Below the pieces are notes generated by a model. The model did not search any database and had not been told where the DNA came from. It worked only from the letters and a program-made list of their open reading frames with translations. 64,000 nucleotides of DNA. Origin: Brevibacillus brevis. Lineage in GTDB: Bacteria; Bacillota; Bacilli; Brevibacillales; Brevibacillaceae. This document shows, in pieces, positions 26,862 through 35,045 of the stretch; position 1 is the first letter of the stretch, and each line of letters opens with the position of its first letter. The DNA lies in contig NZ_CP030117.1 of NCBI RefSeq assembly GCF_001039275.2, forward strand, positions 4,372,501 through 4,436,500, in the 5' to 3' direction. Both the position numbers and the translations under genes were made by a program.

Positions 26862-27028
26862 ACGCAGAGGAACACACGCAGCATCAACCCGAAAAGCAAA
26901 TGGAAGTGCTTAGGCGAGTGCCGCTCACCTCCCTGTTCATCCAATTGGAGGACCATGTATCCTCCCGCATCGCCAAAAAACAAATTCGACTTGGCAGCCA
27001 TGGTTCTGAGAAAGGGGTAGTTATATGA
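26858..27028 (+). CDS. 56-residue protein translationally coupled to the MFS gene
   Basis: The ATG overlaps the MFS stop as ATGA, with AAAGGAGGGGG upstream. The product is polar at the N-terminus (NAEEHTQHQPEKQ) and ends in a basic amphipathic helix (VSSRIAKKQIRLGSHGSEKG). No family recognised. Strong Shine-Dalgarno and coupling on both sides argue that it is translated. Confidence 0.6.
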   Translation: MNAEEHTQHQPEKQMEVLRRVPLTSLFIQLEDHVSSRIAKKQIRLGSHGSEKGVVI

Positions 27029-27162
27029 CCAAGCAAAACAAGAATTCCTCTGTACAGCAAAATCGACCAGACGAGCGCAATCGCCAGCCCAAAAGCGTTC
27101 AAAACGATGCACCGGGCTATGGAGACAAAAAACTGGAGGGGCCAAATCGTCCTTCCACCTAG
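27025..27162 (+). CDS. 45-residue Asn/Gln/Pro-rich protein, spore-protein-like composition
   Basis: Again coupled by ATGA to the previous stop, with AAAGGGG upstream. The sequence is hydrophilic and disordered, with NKNSSVQQNRPDERNRQPK and a GYGDKKLEGPNRPST tail, and no hydrophobic core. This composition is seen in minor small acid-soluble spore proteins, but I cannot place it in a named SASP family. A strong terminator follows. Confidence 0.6.
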   Translation: MTKQNKNSSVQQNRPDERNRQPKSVQNDAPGYGDKKLEGPNRPST

Positions 27163-27177
27163 CCTCAGGCAATCAAT

Positions 27178-27224
27178 AAAAAAAGTCATTTTGCGCCTTC
27201 ATGCAAGGGCAAAATGACTTTTTT
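27178..27224. terminator. Bidirectional terminator
   Basis: AAAAAAGTCATTTTGC and GCAAAATGACTTTTTT: a perfect 16-bp stem, 14-base loop. Confidence 0.92.
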
Positions 27225-27232
27225 CGTTTCCT

Positions 27233-27742
27233 TTACGCAATCGGTACGAGCTTGTAGGGTAGTGAAAATTCTTCCAATCTGTCCAAAAATGCTTGGCGAG
27301 ACTTTTCATCAGGCACAATCAGTTGGAGATAGCGTGTGAAATAAAACACGATGCGATCTTCTTTGCCCTCTTTCAAGCGATAGTGTGACAGTTGTGCGAT
27401 GTCCGTCAAGTTGTAGAAGTATTCATAGCGCTCCTGTGTAAAAGGCGCTTGAAAGGTCCGGCTGACGACTACACCATTGCTCAGATTTTCCCGCATGTTC
27501 TCTTTGGTTGCACCTAGAAAACGAAGCAGCTCCCCGGCACGCTTCGCCCCGACCTTTTCCACCAGTATGCTGTCGTTGTACTCCACTTCCAGATCGGTCA
27601 AGTTGTTGGAAACGGCTGCAAGCATTGCCATCAGCACCTTGCGCACTGCCAGATTCTCCGTAGCGAATTGATTGTCAAACACATTAAATTCAAAGGACGT
27701 CGCTTCGCCCTGACGCCGTGTATACAATATGATCGCGTTCAA
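27233..27742 (-). CDS. 169-residue protein, unknown
   Basis: From the TTG at 27742, five bases after GGAGGAG; a longer frame to 27814 overlaps the peptidase gene and lacks a site. The protein is soluble, mixed alpha/beta, beginning MNAIILYTRRQGEATSFEFNVFDNQ, with no catalytic pattern I recognise. It lies 47 bp downstream of the M42 peptidase gene on the same strand and may be co-transcribed. Confidence 0.7.
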   Translation of the reverse strand: MNAIILYTRRQGEATSFEFNVFDNQFATENLAVRKVLMAMLAAVSNNLTDLEVEYNDSILVEKVGAKRAGELLRFLGATKENMRENLSNGVVVSRTFQAPFTQERYEYFYNLTDIAQLSHYRLKEGKEDRIVFYFTRYLQLIVPDEKSRQAFLDRLEEFSLPYKLVPIA

Positions 27743-27789
27743 AAGCACTCCTCCGCTTTCTCTTTCCTCGACGATTTTCTCCAGACCAT

Positions 27790-28869
27790 TTATCTCGGCA
27801 AAATGGATTCCCACGTCGCACGGTCCAGCTTGCGAATGACACTGAACAAGAGACGCTTGGCTGCCTCGTAATCCTCGCGATCAATGATCGAAGCATGGCT
27901 GTGAATGTATCGGGAAGGAATTCCAATAACGGCAGACGGCACTCCCTTGCCATGGTACTGTACGACCCCTGCATCCGTCCCACCTTTTGCCACATAAATC
28001 TGGTACGGAATGTTCTCTTCTTCACACGTGGAGATAAGAAGCTCACGCAATCCTACCGGCATGACGTACATCGGATCGTAGATGCGCATCAAAAGTCCAC
28101 CGCCGAGCTTGCCACCGTCATCTTTTACACCTGGTATGTCTGTGGCTGGACTCGCATCCAATGCCAAGAACAAATCTGGATCAATGGACGCAGCGGCAGT
28201 TTTCGCGCCGCGCTGCCCGGACAATTCTTCCTGTACAGTGGCCCCGACGTAGACGACATTCGGATGATCGGGTTTTTCGTGCAACTCTTTTGCGAGCTCC
28301 ACTGCCAAACTGCAACCATAGCGATTATCCCATGCTTTAGCCATGATGCGGCGCGGATTGGCCATGACCTGCAACGGACAAACCGGAACGATTTGCTGGC
28401 CAGCCCGTATCCCTACCTGTTCTGCTTCCTCACGTGAATCCACGCCGATATCAATGTACATGTTGCGTATATCCATCGGGCGATTGCGCTGATCGTCGCT
28501 CAAGACATGCGGCGGGATCGAGCTGATTACGCCTTCGACCGGTCCATTGTCCGTAATAATTTGTACACGTTGCGCGAGCAGGACCTGCCCCCACCAGCCT
28601 CCCAACGTCTGGAATGAAATAAATCCTTTATCAGAAATTCGAGTAACCATGAAGCCGACTTCGTCCATGTGACCCGCTACCATAATTTTCGGACCGTTCT
28701 CGTTACCACGCATCACACCAAAAATACTGCCCAAATTGTCGTACATGAGTTCACTCGTATAGCTGCTTATGTATTCCCGCATAATCTCGCGTACCGGACC
28801 TTCGAAGCCAGGCGCTCCTGGTGCTTGCGTCAAACGGTTCCACAGTTCAACCTGAAATTTATTTTCCAT
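27790..28869 (-). CDS. M42-family aminopeptidase (glutamyl aminopeptidase/FrvX type)
   Basis: Cytosolic, cobalt/zinc-dependent tetrahedral aminopeptidase, 359 residues. Metal and catalytic residues are in place: AGHMDEVGF (His and catalytic Asp, near 66-68), AKAWDNRYG (bridging Asp), QEELSGQRGA (catalytic Glu and Glu ligand), ALDASP (Asp) and RYIHSHA (His). The ATG ten bases after AGGAGG is chosen over a TTG six bases upstream of it. B. subtilis relatives are YsdC and YtoP; the latter belongs to the same general neighbourhood. Confidence 0.93.
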   Translation of the reverse strand: MENKFQVELWNRLTQAPGAPGFEGPVREIMREYISSYTSELMYDNLGSIFGVMRGNENGPKIMVAGHMDEVGFMVTRISDKGFISFQTLGGWWGQVLLAQRVQIITDNGPVEGVISSIPPHVLSDDQRNRPMDIRNMYIDIGVDSREEAEQVGIRAGQQIVPVCPLQVMANPRRIMAKAWDNRYGCSLAVELAKELHEKPDHPNVVYVGATVQEELSGQRGAKTAAASIDPDLFLALDASPATDIPGVKDDGGKLGGGLLMRIYDPMYVMPVGLRELLISTCEEENIPYQIYVAKGGTDAGVVQYHGKGVPSAVIGIPSRYIHSHASIIDREDYEAAKRLLFSVIRKLDRATWESILPR

Positions 28870-29022
28870 CGCCAAAAATCCTCCTCGACCCTAGTTTCAT
28901 GCCTGTTATCCTTCTCTATTATCAGCGAGAGAGAATGCAGACGCAACTACTCCCAAGCAGGAATGCGAGAGCTTGTCCCGAATGAAGAAAAAAACACGAA
29001 TCGTTTGAGGAGGAAATCGTAG

Positions 29023-29862
29023 ATGGCAATCACGTTACGAAAGTTGGCCGAAATCAGTGAAATTGAGCAATTAGAAGCAATGGAGGGGCAAATATGGGAC
29101 CCATCTACTGCTATTCCCCACCATATGACACTCACCATGCAAAAGTTTGGCGGTCTGTTTTTAGGGGCGTTCGATGGCGAGGAAATGATCGGCTTTTTGT
29201 ACAGCTTCCCGGGCTTCACCAACGGAGAGCCCCATCTTTGTTCGCACATGCTCGGCTTTTTGCCAGAGTATCGCAAGCAAGGGCTGGGCGTACAAATGAA
29301 ATGGCTGCAAAAAGATGAAGCGGCGGCAGCAGGCTATTCCAAAATAACATGGACGTACGATCCGCTTGAAACCGTAAACGGTGTTCTGAACATAGCCAAG
29401 CTCGGCGGTATCGTTCGCACTTACTTGCCAAACTGCTACGGACAGCTCGATGACGACTTCAATCGTGGACTGCCAACAGACCGTTTCCTCGTGGAATGGT
29501 TTATCGGAAGCGATCGTGTGGAATCGCGTCAGGCAGGGAAGAACTCTACTCCCTCTTTTGAACAGGCGCCTGACCTGTTGCGTTTAGAAATCAAGGATGG
29601 TATTCCACATCCCATCGAAATAGATTTGTCATGCGAAGAGCCTATTGTACTGCTCCCTGTCCCTGCCTTCTTCCAGGATGTAAAACGAGCAGATATGGCC
29701 GTCGCTTCCTTGTGGAGAGAGATGACGCGAGAATTGTTCACTTCGTATTTTGCCAAAGGATATGTCGTCTCGAATATCCTCCGTGGTCAATCCACCGTAC
29801 GTTACGTCTTAGAAAAGCAGCCATTGACTGATATTTTAGGTGCCTCGTCCTCTCGATCCTAA
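29023..29862 (+). CDS. GNAT-superfamily acyltransferase (COG3375 type)
   Basis: 279 residues. The N-terminal half is a GNAT fold: FGGLFLGAFDGEEMIGFLYSFPGF, then the acetyl-CoA loop in YRKQGLGVQMKW near residue 87, and the strand TWTYDPLETVNG characteristic of COG3375 predicted acetyltransferases. The C-terminal 100 residues have no family I recognise. GAGGAGG precedes the ATG. The 80-bp gap to the flavoprotein gene has no terminator. Confidence 0.82.
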   Translation: MAITLRKLAEISEIEQLEAMEGQIWDPSTAIPHHMTLTMQKFGGLFLGAFDGEEMIGFLYSFPGFTNGEPHLCSHMLGFLPEYRKQGLGVQMKWLQKDEAAAAGYSKITWTYDPLETVNGVLNIAKLGGIVRTYLPNCYGQLDDDFNRGLPTDRFLVEWFIGSDRVESRQAGKNSTPSFEQAPDLLRLEIKDGIPHPIEIDLSCEEPIVLLPVPAFFQDVKRADMAVASLWREMTRELFTSYFAKGYVVSNILRGQSTVRYVLEKQPLTDILGASSSRS

Positions 29863-29941
29863 CTAGAATTGCGCGCCCCGTGAGCAGGTTGTGGTAAAAT
29901 GGTGGTTGCCCCAACCCTATACAACAAAGGACGAGAATGAA

Positions 29942-31243
29942 ATGAATCGATCACAATACAATTATGACGTTATCATCATAGGCGGCGGCCCCTCTGGGCT
30001 GATGTCTGCTATTGCTGCTTCTGGTCAAGGAGCAAGAGTTTGTCTCGTGGAAAAAGGCTCGAAACTCGGACGCAAGCTCATCATTTCTGGTGGCGGTCGC
30101 TGTAATGTAACCAATGCCAAGGAGCAAGATGAATTAATCAAACAAATGCCGGGAAATGGCCGCTTCATGTACAGTGCTCTCACCCAATTCGGCAACCGGG
30201 AGATCATCCAGTTTTTTGAGGAGATAGGTGTCGCGTTAAAAGAAGAGGATCGGGGCCGTATGTTTCCCGTCACAGATAAAGCTGTGACAGTCGCTCAAGC
30301 GTTGATTGATTTATTGAAGCGCCAAAGTGCCACCATCCATTTAAATGCCGCTGTAAAAGAAGTTCTCTATTCGGAAGGGAGAGTCGGCGGCATCATGCTT
30401 CAGTCCGGTGAGAAAATCACCGCGCCTTGTGTGATTATTGCTGTCGGAGGCTGTTCTGTACCACAGACAGGGTCTACAGGCGATGGCTATGCATGGGCGA
30501 AAGCAGCCGGGCACACGATCACAGAGCTGTATCCTACTGAAGTACCGCTTACAGCCAATGACTCTTTTATTCGCGATAAATCCATTCAGGGTCTGTCGCT
30601 GCGTGATATCACGATGACCTTGTATGCGCCCAATGGGAAAAAGATCAACACTCAAGAAGGCGATATGATCTTCACTCATTTCGGAATATCAGGACCCGCC
30701 TCCCTGCGAATGGGGCACTATGTCTCTGTGTCGCAACGAAAATACGGAGCGGTACCTCTATCTCTGACGATCGATCTCATGCCTGACAGAACGGCCGAGG
30801 AAATCATGGCAGAAAGCTGGCAACTGATTGAGGAGCAGCCAAAAAAGGCAGTAAAAAATGCAATCAAAGGCTTCCTCCCCGAACGGATTATTCCCCTCTT
30901 GCTTACGATGGCAGGAATTTCGGAAGAAACGACCTACAGCCATATGAAGAAACAAGAGTGGAGCACGTTCACGAGCTTGATCAAAACTTTTCCACTCACG
31001 ATTACGGGAACGCTCTCTCTTGAGGAAGCGTTCATTACAGGTGGCGGCGTGAGCGTGAAAGAGATCGATCCACGTTCGATGAGATCCAAGCTCATGGATG
31101 GGCTGTATTTTGCTGGTGAGGTTATGGACGTCCACGCCCATACCGGTGGCTACAACATCACTATCGCCTTTTCGTCCGGCCATTCTGCGGGTACACATAG
31201 TGCGCAGGAAGCATTTGAATTTTTTTACGAGAATGACGTTTAG
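29942..31243 (+). CDS. HI0933/YtfP-family FAD-dependent oxidoreductase
   Basis: 433 residues starting MNRSQYNYDVIIIGGGPSGLMSAI with the dinucleotide-binding GxGxxG variant GGGPSG, then KLGRKLIISGGGRCNVTN, the hallmark of the HI0933 group, and a C-terminal FAD segment GEVMDVHAHTGGYNITIAFSSG. Members include YtfP and YhiN; their substrates are unknown. The ATG at 29942 fits the protein start best, with AAAGGA upstream. Confidence 0.9.
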   Translation: MNRSQYNYDVIIIGGGPSGLMSAIAASGQGARVCLVEKGSKLGRKLIISGGGRCNVTNAKEQDELIKQMPGNGRFMYSALTQFGNREIIQFFEEIGVALKEEDRGRMFPVTDKAVTVAQALIDLLKRQSATIHLNAAVKEVLYSEGRVGGIMLQSGEKITAPCVIIAVGGCSVPQTGSTGDGYAWAKAAGHTITELYPTEVPLTANDSFIRDKSIQGLSLRDITMTLYAPNGKKINTQEGDMIFTHFGISGPASLRMGHYVSVSQRKYGAVPLSLTIDLMPDRTAEEIMAESWQLIEEQPKKAVKNAIKGFLPERIIPLLLTMAGISEETTYSHMKKQEWSTFTSLIKTFPLTITGTLSLEEAFITGGGVSVKEIDPRSMRSKLMDGLYFAGEVMDVHAHTGGYNITIAFSSGHSAGTHSAQEAFEFFYENDV

Positions 31244-31275
31244 ACCAAGAGGGATTGGGGAAACTATGAATCAGG

Positions 31276-31297
31276 TTCTCTTTTCATGAAAAGAGAA
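31276..31297. repeat. 22-bp perfect palindrome
   Basis: TTCTCTTTTC ATGAAAAGAGAA, identical on both strands, just after the flavoprotein gene. A second hairpin AGCACATTAC/GTAATGTGCT follows at 31301-31332 and the real terminator is further on. It could be an RNA processing hairpin or a protein site. Confidence 0.5.
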
Positions 31298-31371
31298 ATC
31301 AGCACATTACTCCCCCCTAGTTGTAATGTGCTGGTTTAACAGACCTTACTCCCTTTATCTTCCTAGATGGG

Positions 31372-31404
31372 GCATCGCCTGCGTGAGCGATGCTTCTTTT
31401 TTTT
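31372..31404 (+). terminator. Terminator of the GNAT-flavoprotein unit
   Basis: GCATCGC and GCGATGC around an 8-base loop, then TTCTTTTTTTT. Confidence 0.9.
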
Positions 31405-31411
31405 GCCCAAC

Positions 31412-31465
31412 AAAAAGCACCTGCTACAAAAGAAGGCACGTCCATCTTTTCCTAGCAGGTGCTTT
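31412..31465 (-). terminator. Terminator of the refZ-TPM unit
   Basis: AAAGCACCTGCTA and TAGCAGGTGCTTT pair over 13 bp with a 26-base loop; the minus strand continues with T residues. Confidence 0.8.
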
Positions 31466-31481
31466 ACTATTCATTATTGGT

Positions 31482-31691
31482 TTATCCGACAAGGCGGAAC
31501 AAATACGCAAATCCAGCGAACAAAAAGGCTAAGCCCAACAGAAAAAACGTGTTGGCACGCTGCTTGATGCGCCTTTTGTCTCCTTGAAAATAGGCGTTCA
31601 TCCGCGATTGCCAGCGTTTTGTCCGTGGCTGTACCATGACGATAATGCCAACTACCAGTAAGAACAGAGGAAAGATCATCATCGGACTCAT
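31482..31691 (-). CDS. Small two-helix membrane protein coupled to the TPM gene
   Basis: 69 residues: helix MIFPLFLLVVGIIVMVQP, a basic loop KRWQSRMNAYFQGDKRRIKQR, and helix TFFLLGLAFLFAGFAYLF. The ATG at 31691 overlaps the TPM gene's stop as ATGA; the ATG at 31682 has better spacing from AAAAAGGG and may be the real start. The tight coupling suggests the two proteins form a membrane complex. No family recognised. Confidence 0.75.
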   Translation of the reverse strand: MSPMMIFPLFLLVVGIIVMVQPRTKRWQSRMNAYFQGDKRRIKQRANTFFLLGLAFLFAGFAYLFRLVG

Positions 31692-34138
31692 CCCTTTTTC
31701 TTACGGCGGAGAAGCCAACGGTTGTCCTCTTCGGCTGGTGCGCCTTCGATTACCAGACGGGCCTCCTCGGCAAGCTGATAGGCTTCTGCGAAAGCCAGTT
31801 GTCGAAATGATATCTCTGCCTTTGTCAACAACTCATTCACCTGACGATTTTGGCGACGGTAACGGTTTGTATACTGAATGGCACCCTCTGCCATCTGACA
31901 AGTTGTAATAATACGTTCTGCCATCCGCTCTGTTTCGTCGACCAAATCACTCGCGTCCTGAACCAGCATGGCCACCTCTTCCAGATCATAGCGGTACTGC
32001 TCCATGATCGTTTGCACGCGGCCCAACGTTTGCACGACTTCTTCAAACATGTATTTCAATTGATCCGGAATCCCCGGCAAGTAGCTGCGCTTGATTTGCT
32101 GACGGACGCGGACTAATGTGTTAGAAATTCGCTCCAGTTCATCCAGCGCATCGTCTTCCGTTTCGATGACCAAATATGTTTGCTCTTCTTCTTCCGGAAT
32201 TACCTCTTCCTGTTCAGGCTGACTCTTCGGCATGACCAGTTCATACTCTTCTTCTTCTACGTAAGCAGGCTCCTCAGCTTTAACTGCTGGAGCAGGCTTT
32301 TGTGCTTTTTTATTGAAAAGCTGAGGAATTGCTTGCAACAAAACAGAACGTTCAGCTTCACTCAGCTCTGAGGATTTTCCTCGCACCGTTCGCTCTTCTT
32401 CTACTTTCGACTGCTGGAGAGGAGTCGGCTTTTCAGAATCTGCCTCGCTGGTAGAATGCTCGGTCTCGCTAGCTGGAGTCGGCTCAGGTATACGAATCTC
32501 CCGCTCCACAGCCGCGGATGTCGCAGCTACTTGCTGTAGCGAATCATCCTGTTCCACCTCTGCTACTTCGGCTCTCTTTTCGACCTGTATAAATTCTGCT
32601 TCATCTTTGTCTTGATTCACTTCTGCTTGCGGTTCCACTTCTGTATATACCGTCGCTGCTGCTTCTTCACGGGCAAGAACGCCATCTTCTATTGCTTGAT
32701 ACGTCGCATCAAGGAGTACTTCGAACGCTTTGACATGAGTCAACACCATTTCCAGGCTGCCCTCTTCCAAAGCGCTTTTCGCGGACATGACCAATTGCTT
32801 CGCCTGCAAGAGGGCATTGTCCAAGGAATCCTGTTTTAAATCAAAGCCGTCACGAACGGCCTGCTCGATTCCTTCTTCCAGATGCTTGAATTCTTCCGGC
32901 AATTCTTTTTTCACGCGTTGCACAAGCTTCGGAATGAGCTCCATCGCTTGTCCCACCTGCTCTAGCACTTGCTGAGCTTTTTGTGTGGTTTCGTACGCCG
33001 CAATGTCGTCCCCTGCCGCCCGCGAAGTTTTCACGAGTTTTCGCATCGTATCTACTTCATCGAGCGATGCTTTCAGCTCATGGAAAGACAATCCGTACTC
33101 CAGACGCAAATCGGACAAGCGTCGTTCCATCTGCTCCACTTGCTTTCCGATCTCAGGAACAACAACCTTGTTTTCTTGCTTGGTAACTGCCACGTTGGAA
33201 GTGTCTGTTTTTAGCTCATTCAGCTCTTCCTCGATTTTTGAAATGGCCTCTCTCGCCTCATTTAGCATGCCAAGTGCCAAAGTAAAACGGAAGCGATCGC
33301 AAGCCTCTTCTGCATCGAGAATCATCATTTCCACATCAGGGATGCGAATGCGCAACAGATTTTCTTTTTTGTCAGCCAAGTGGTGATAACGTACTTCTGT
33401 CATGCCGCTGGAACGACGAAGCGGTTTTTCTACCTCGATGACATTGATTTTTTCAACGAGCTCTTCCTTCCAATCCTCTACATCATCTACTTGGGCAAAA
33501 ATAGCACGGCGTCTGATCATCGCGTAAATCAAGCCGATCGATAGCCCAGCAAATACTGCTCCAACCAGATAGATCCACCATGGAATACCTCCGAGTGCGC
33601 TACTGCTTTCGCTTTCTTCCGCTTTACTAGCGTCGGTCGCACCCGGTTTTGCTGTTGCTTGCTTGCTTTCAATACGGCTAAGCTCTTGGTTTACTTCCGC
33701 AATTAACGTCTGAATCCCGGTCAAATACTGCTTTTGTGTACGGAATGGTTCATAGAAAGACGCGACCTTGTCATGCAGCAATGCCATCGTGGCACCTTTT
33801 GCCTGCAAATTAGGACCAGCATAAATCCCCAACTGCTCGGTGTTCATGTCGAGTACGATCATGAGTGCATCGTCGGCTAAATTGTAATTGTCAAACAGCT
33901 TTTGCGCGTAGATATCTGGAGATTCGGCTTCTGGTGCCGTGCTTTCCACGACCACGACTTTGTAGCTGCCCGGTATGCCGTTCAATGAATTTGCAAAGGC
34001 CGTCCTGTCTTCTTTTTTCAAATAGTTGTCAGCGTCCTGAACAACTTCGTCTTTTTTATCTGGAAACGGCGTCGCATAAGCCGGATTCGTATATAGCAAC
34101 ATGCCTGCCAAACAGAGCATGAATAGTTTTCGTTTCAC
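31688..34138 (-). CDS. TPM-domain membrane protein with long coiled-coil cytoplasmic region
   Basis: 816 residues starting at a GTG. Signal sequence 1-22 (LCLAGMLLYTNPAYA), an extracytoplasmic TPM/YgcG domain at about 30-150 (AFANSLNGIPGSYKVVVVES, DDALMIVLDMN), a membrane helix near 188-210 (WWIYLVGAVFAGLSIGLIYAM), then over 550 residues of alpha-helical coiled coil interrupted by an acidic low-complexity stretch near 490-640. TPM proteins act in envelope stress and photosystem repair; the cytoplasmic part resembles EzrA-like spectrin repeats only in general style. In B. subtilis ezrA lies close to refZ; here this protein takes that place. 47 bp after the refZ-like gene. Confidence 0.8.
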   Translation of the reverse strand: MKRKLFMLCLAGMLLYTNPAYATPFPDKKDEVVQDADNYLKKEDRTAFANSLNGIPGSYKVVVVESTAPEAESPDIYAQKLFDNYNLADDALMIVLDMNTEQLGIYAGPNLQAKGATMALLHDKVASFYEPFRTQKQYLTGIQTLIAEVNQELSRIESKQATAKPGATDASKAEESESSSALGGIPWWIYLVGAVFAGLSIGLIYAMIRRRAIFAQVDDVEDWKEELVEKINVIEVEKPLRRSSGMTEVRYHHLADKKENLLRIRIPDVEMMILDAEEACDRFRFTLALGMLNEAREAISKIEEELNELKTDTSNVAVTKQENKVVVPEIGKQVEQMERRLSDLRLEYGLSFHELKASLDEVDTMRKLVKTSRAAGDDIAAYETTQKAQQVLEQVGQAMELIPKLVQRVKKELPEEFKHLEEGIEQAVRDGFDLKQDSLDNALLQAKQLVMSAKSALEEGSLEMVLTHVKAFEVLLDATYQAIEDGVLAREEAAATVYTEVEPQAEVNQDKDEAEFIQVEKRAEVAEVEQDDSLQQVAATSAAVEREIRIPEPTPASETEHSTSEADSEKPTPLQQSKVEEERTVRGKSSELSEAERSVLLQAIPQLFNKKAQKPAPAVKAEEPAYVEEEEYELVMPKSQPEQEEVIPEEEEQTYLVIETEDDALDELERISNTLVRVRQQIKRSYLPGIPDQLKYMFEEVVQTLGRVQTIMEQYRYDLEEVAMLVQDASDLVDETERMAERIITTCQMAEGAIQYTNRYRRQNRQVNELLTKAEISFRQLAFAEAYQLAEEARLVIEGAPAEEDNRWLLRRKKKG

Positions 34139-34185
34139 TTGTCATACATCCCCTTACTAGAATCATTCATTGGGAGAGGCCACGC

Positions 34186-34788
34186 CTAAGCAGGCAGCAA
34201 AGAACCTCGCAGATAACACATAATCGAGGTCTGCAGCCATTGGACGAACTCCTCGGAAGATGGTTCCAGATCATAGACCTGGCGAACCATTTGTGGTTGC
34301 AAAAATGGATATATCATCTGGCTCGTCATAGCCAGTACTGTACGATCAATAGAGACGGGCAAAAACTCACCCGAGACGACACCGCCCTCGATGACGCGCG
34401 AAAGCCCGTGTTTCCATCGGCTCATATATAGTGTCATCACTTCACGTGCAAGCATGGATTCTACGCTCAGCTCACGATGAATCAAACGCGTGATAGGCGC
34501 ATGCTCACATTGAAATTGCAAATACAGGTGCACAACTTGTTCCAATCGTTGATAGGCAGGGATGTTTTCCTGCTCGTTTTCCAGTTCTTCCAAAAGGCGA
34601 AACATCGTCTCAAAGTAAGAAGCAATCAACGTCTCCAGGACTCCTTGCTTCCCTTCAAAGTGATAGGAAATCAGCGCGGAATTTACTTGAGCAACAGAGG
34701 CAATTTGTCTTACGGAGGTTCCTTTGTAGCCATGAACATCAAAAAGCTTCGCTGCTGCGGATAAAATACGCATTTTCGTCTGATCCAT
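34186..34788 (-). CDS. refZ: TetR-family regulator, RefZ-like
   Basis: 200 residues. The TetR DNA-binding domain reads ILSAAAKLFDVHGYKGTSVRQIASVAQVNSALISYHFEGKQGVLETL; the VNxAxISYxFxGKxG pattern is closer to RefZ (YttP) than to typical drug-responsive TetR proteins. RefZ binds sites flanking oriC and adjusts FtsZ ring placement at sporulation onset. A TGTCGAA Spo0A box lies upstream, as expected for refZ, which is Spo0A-controlled in B. subtilis. GGAAAG precedes the ATG. I am less sure of the orthology than of the family. Confidence 0.72.
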   Translation of the reverse strand: MDQTKMRILSAAAKLFDVHGYKGTSVRQIASVAQVNSALISYHFEGKQGVLETLIASYFETMFRLLEELENEQENIPAYQRLEQVVHLYLQFQCEHAPITRLIHRELSVESMLAREVMTLYMSRWKHGLSRVIEGGVVSGEFLPVSIDRTVLAMTSQMIYPFLQPQMVRQVYDLEPSSEEFVQWLQTSIMCYLRGSLLPA

Positions 34789-34815
34789 CAGGCATCTTTC
34801 CTATTGTACAGATTA

Positions 34816-34852
34816 TTCGACGAAAAAAGATAGTCTTGTTGTATGTTCGACA
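34816..34852 (-). promoter_or_regulatory. Spo0A box and candidate sigma-H promoter upstream of refZ
   Basis: Minus-strand TGTCGAA at 34846-34852 is a perfect Spo0A box core; CGTCGAA near 34816-34822 matches six of seven. Between them AGACTAT and GAAT with an 11-base spacer loosely fit a sigma-H promoter. Confidence 0.5.
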
Positions 34853-34983
34853 ATGTTTTCCAGTATTCCTTCTCGAAATGCTGATTCCATCGAAAAAAAC
34901 CGCTATCGCATAGTTTTTCTTTCACATAAGAAGTACGTAAAAAGCATCGAGCACGTTACCTCAATTTTTCAATTTTCCCTGAC

Positions 34984-35026
34984 AGAAAAAAAGACGCTCC
35001 TGTCTGCTTTGCAAGAGGAACGTCTC
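34984..35026 (-). terminator. Lipoprotein gene terminator
   Basis: AGACG-CTCC and AGGAACGTCT form the stem; the minus strand continues with TTTTTTT. Confidence 0.8.
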
Positions 35027-35045
35027 ACTTGATTACTCCTACTCC

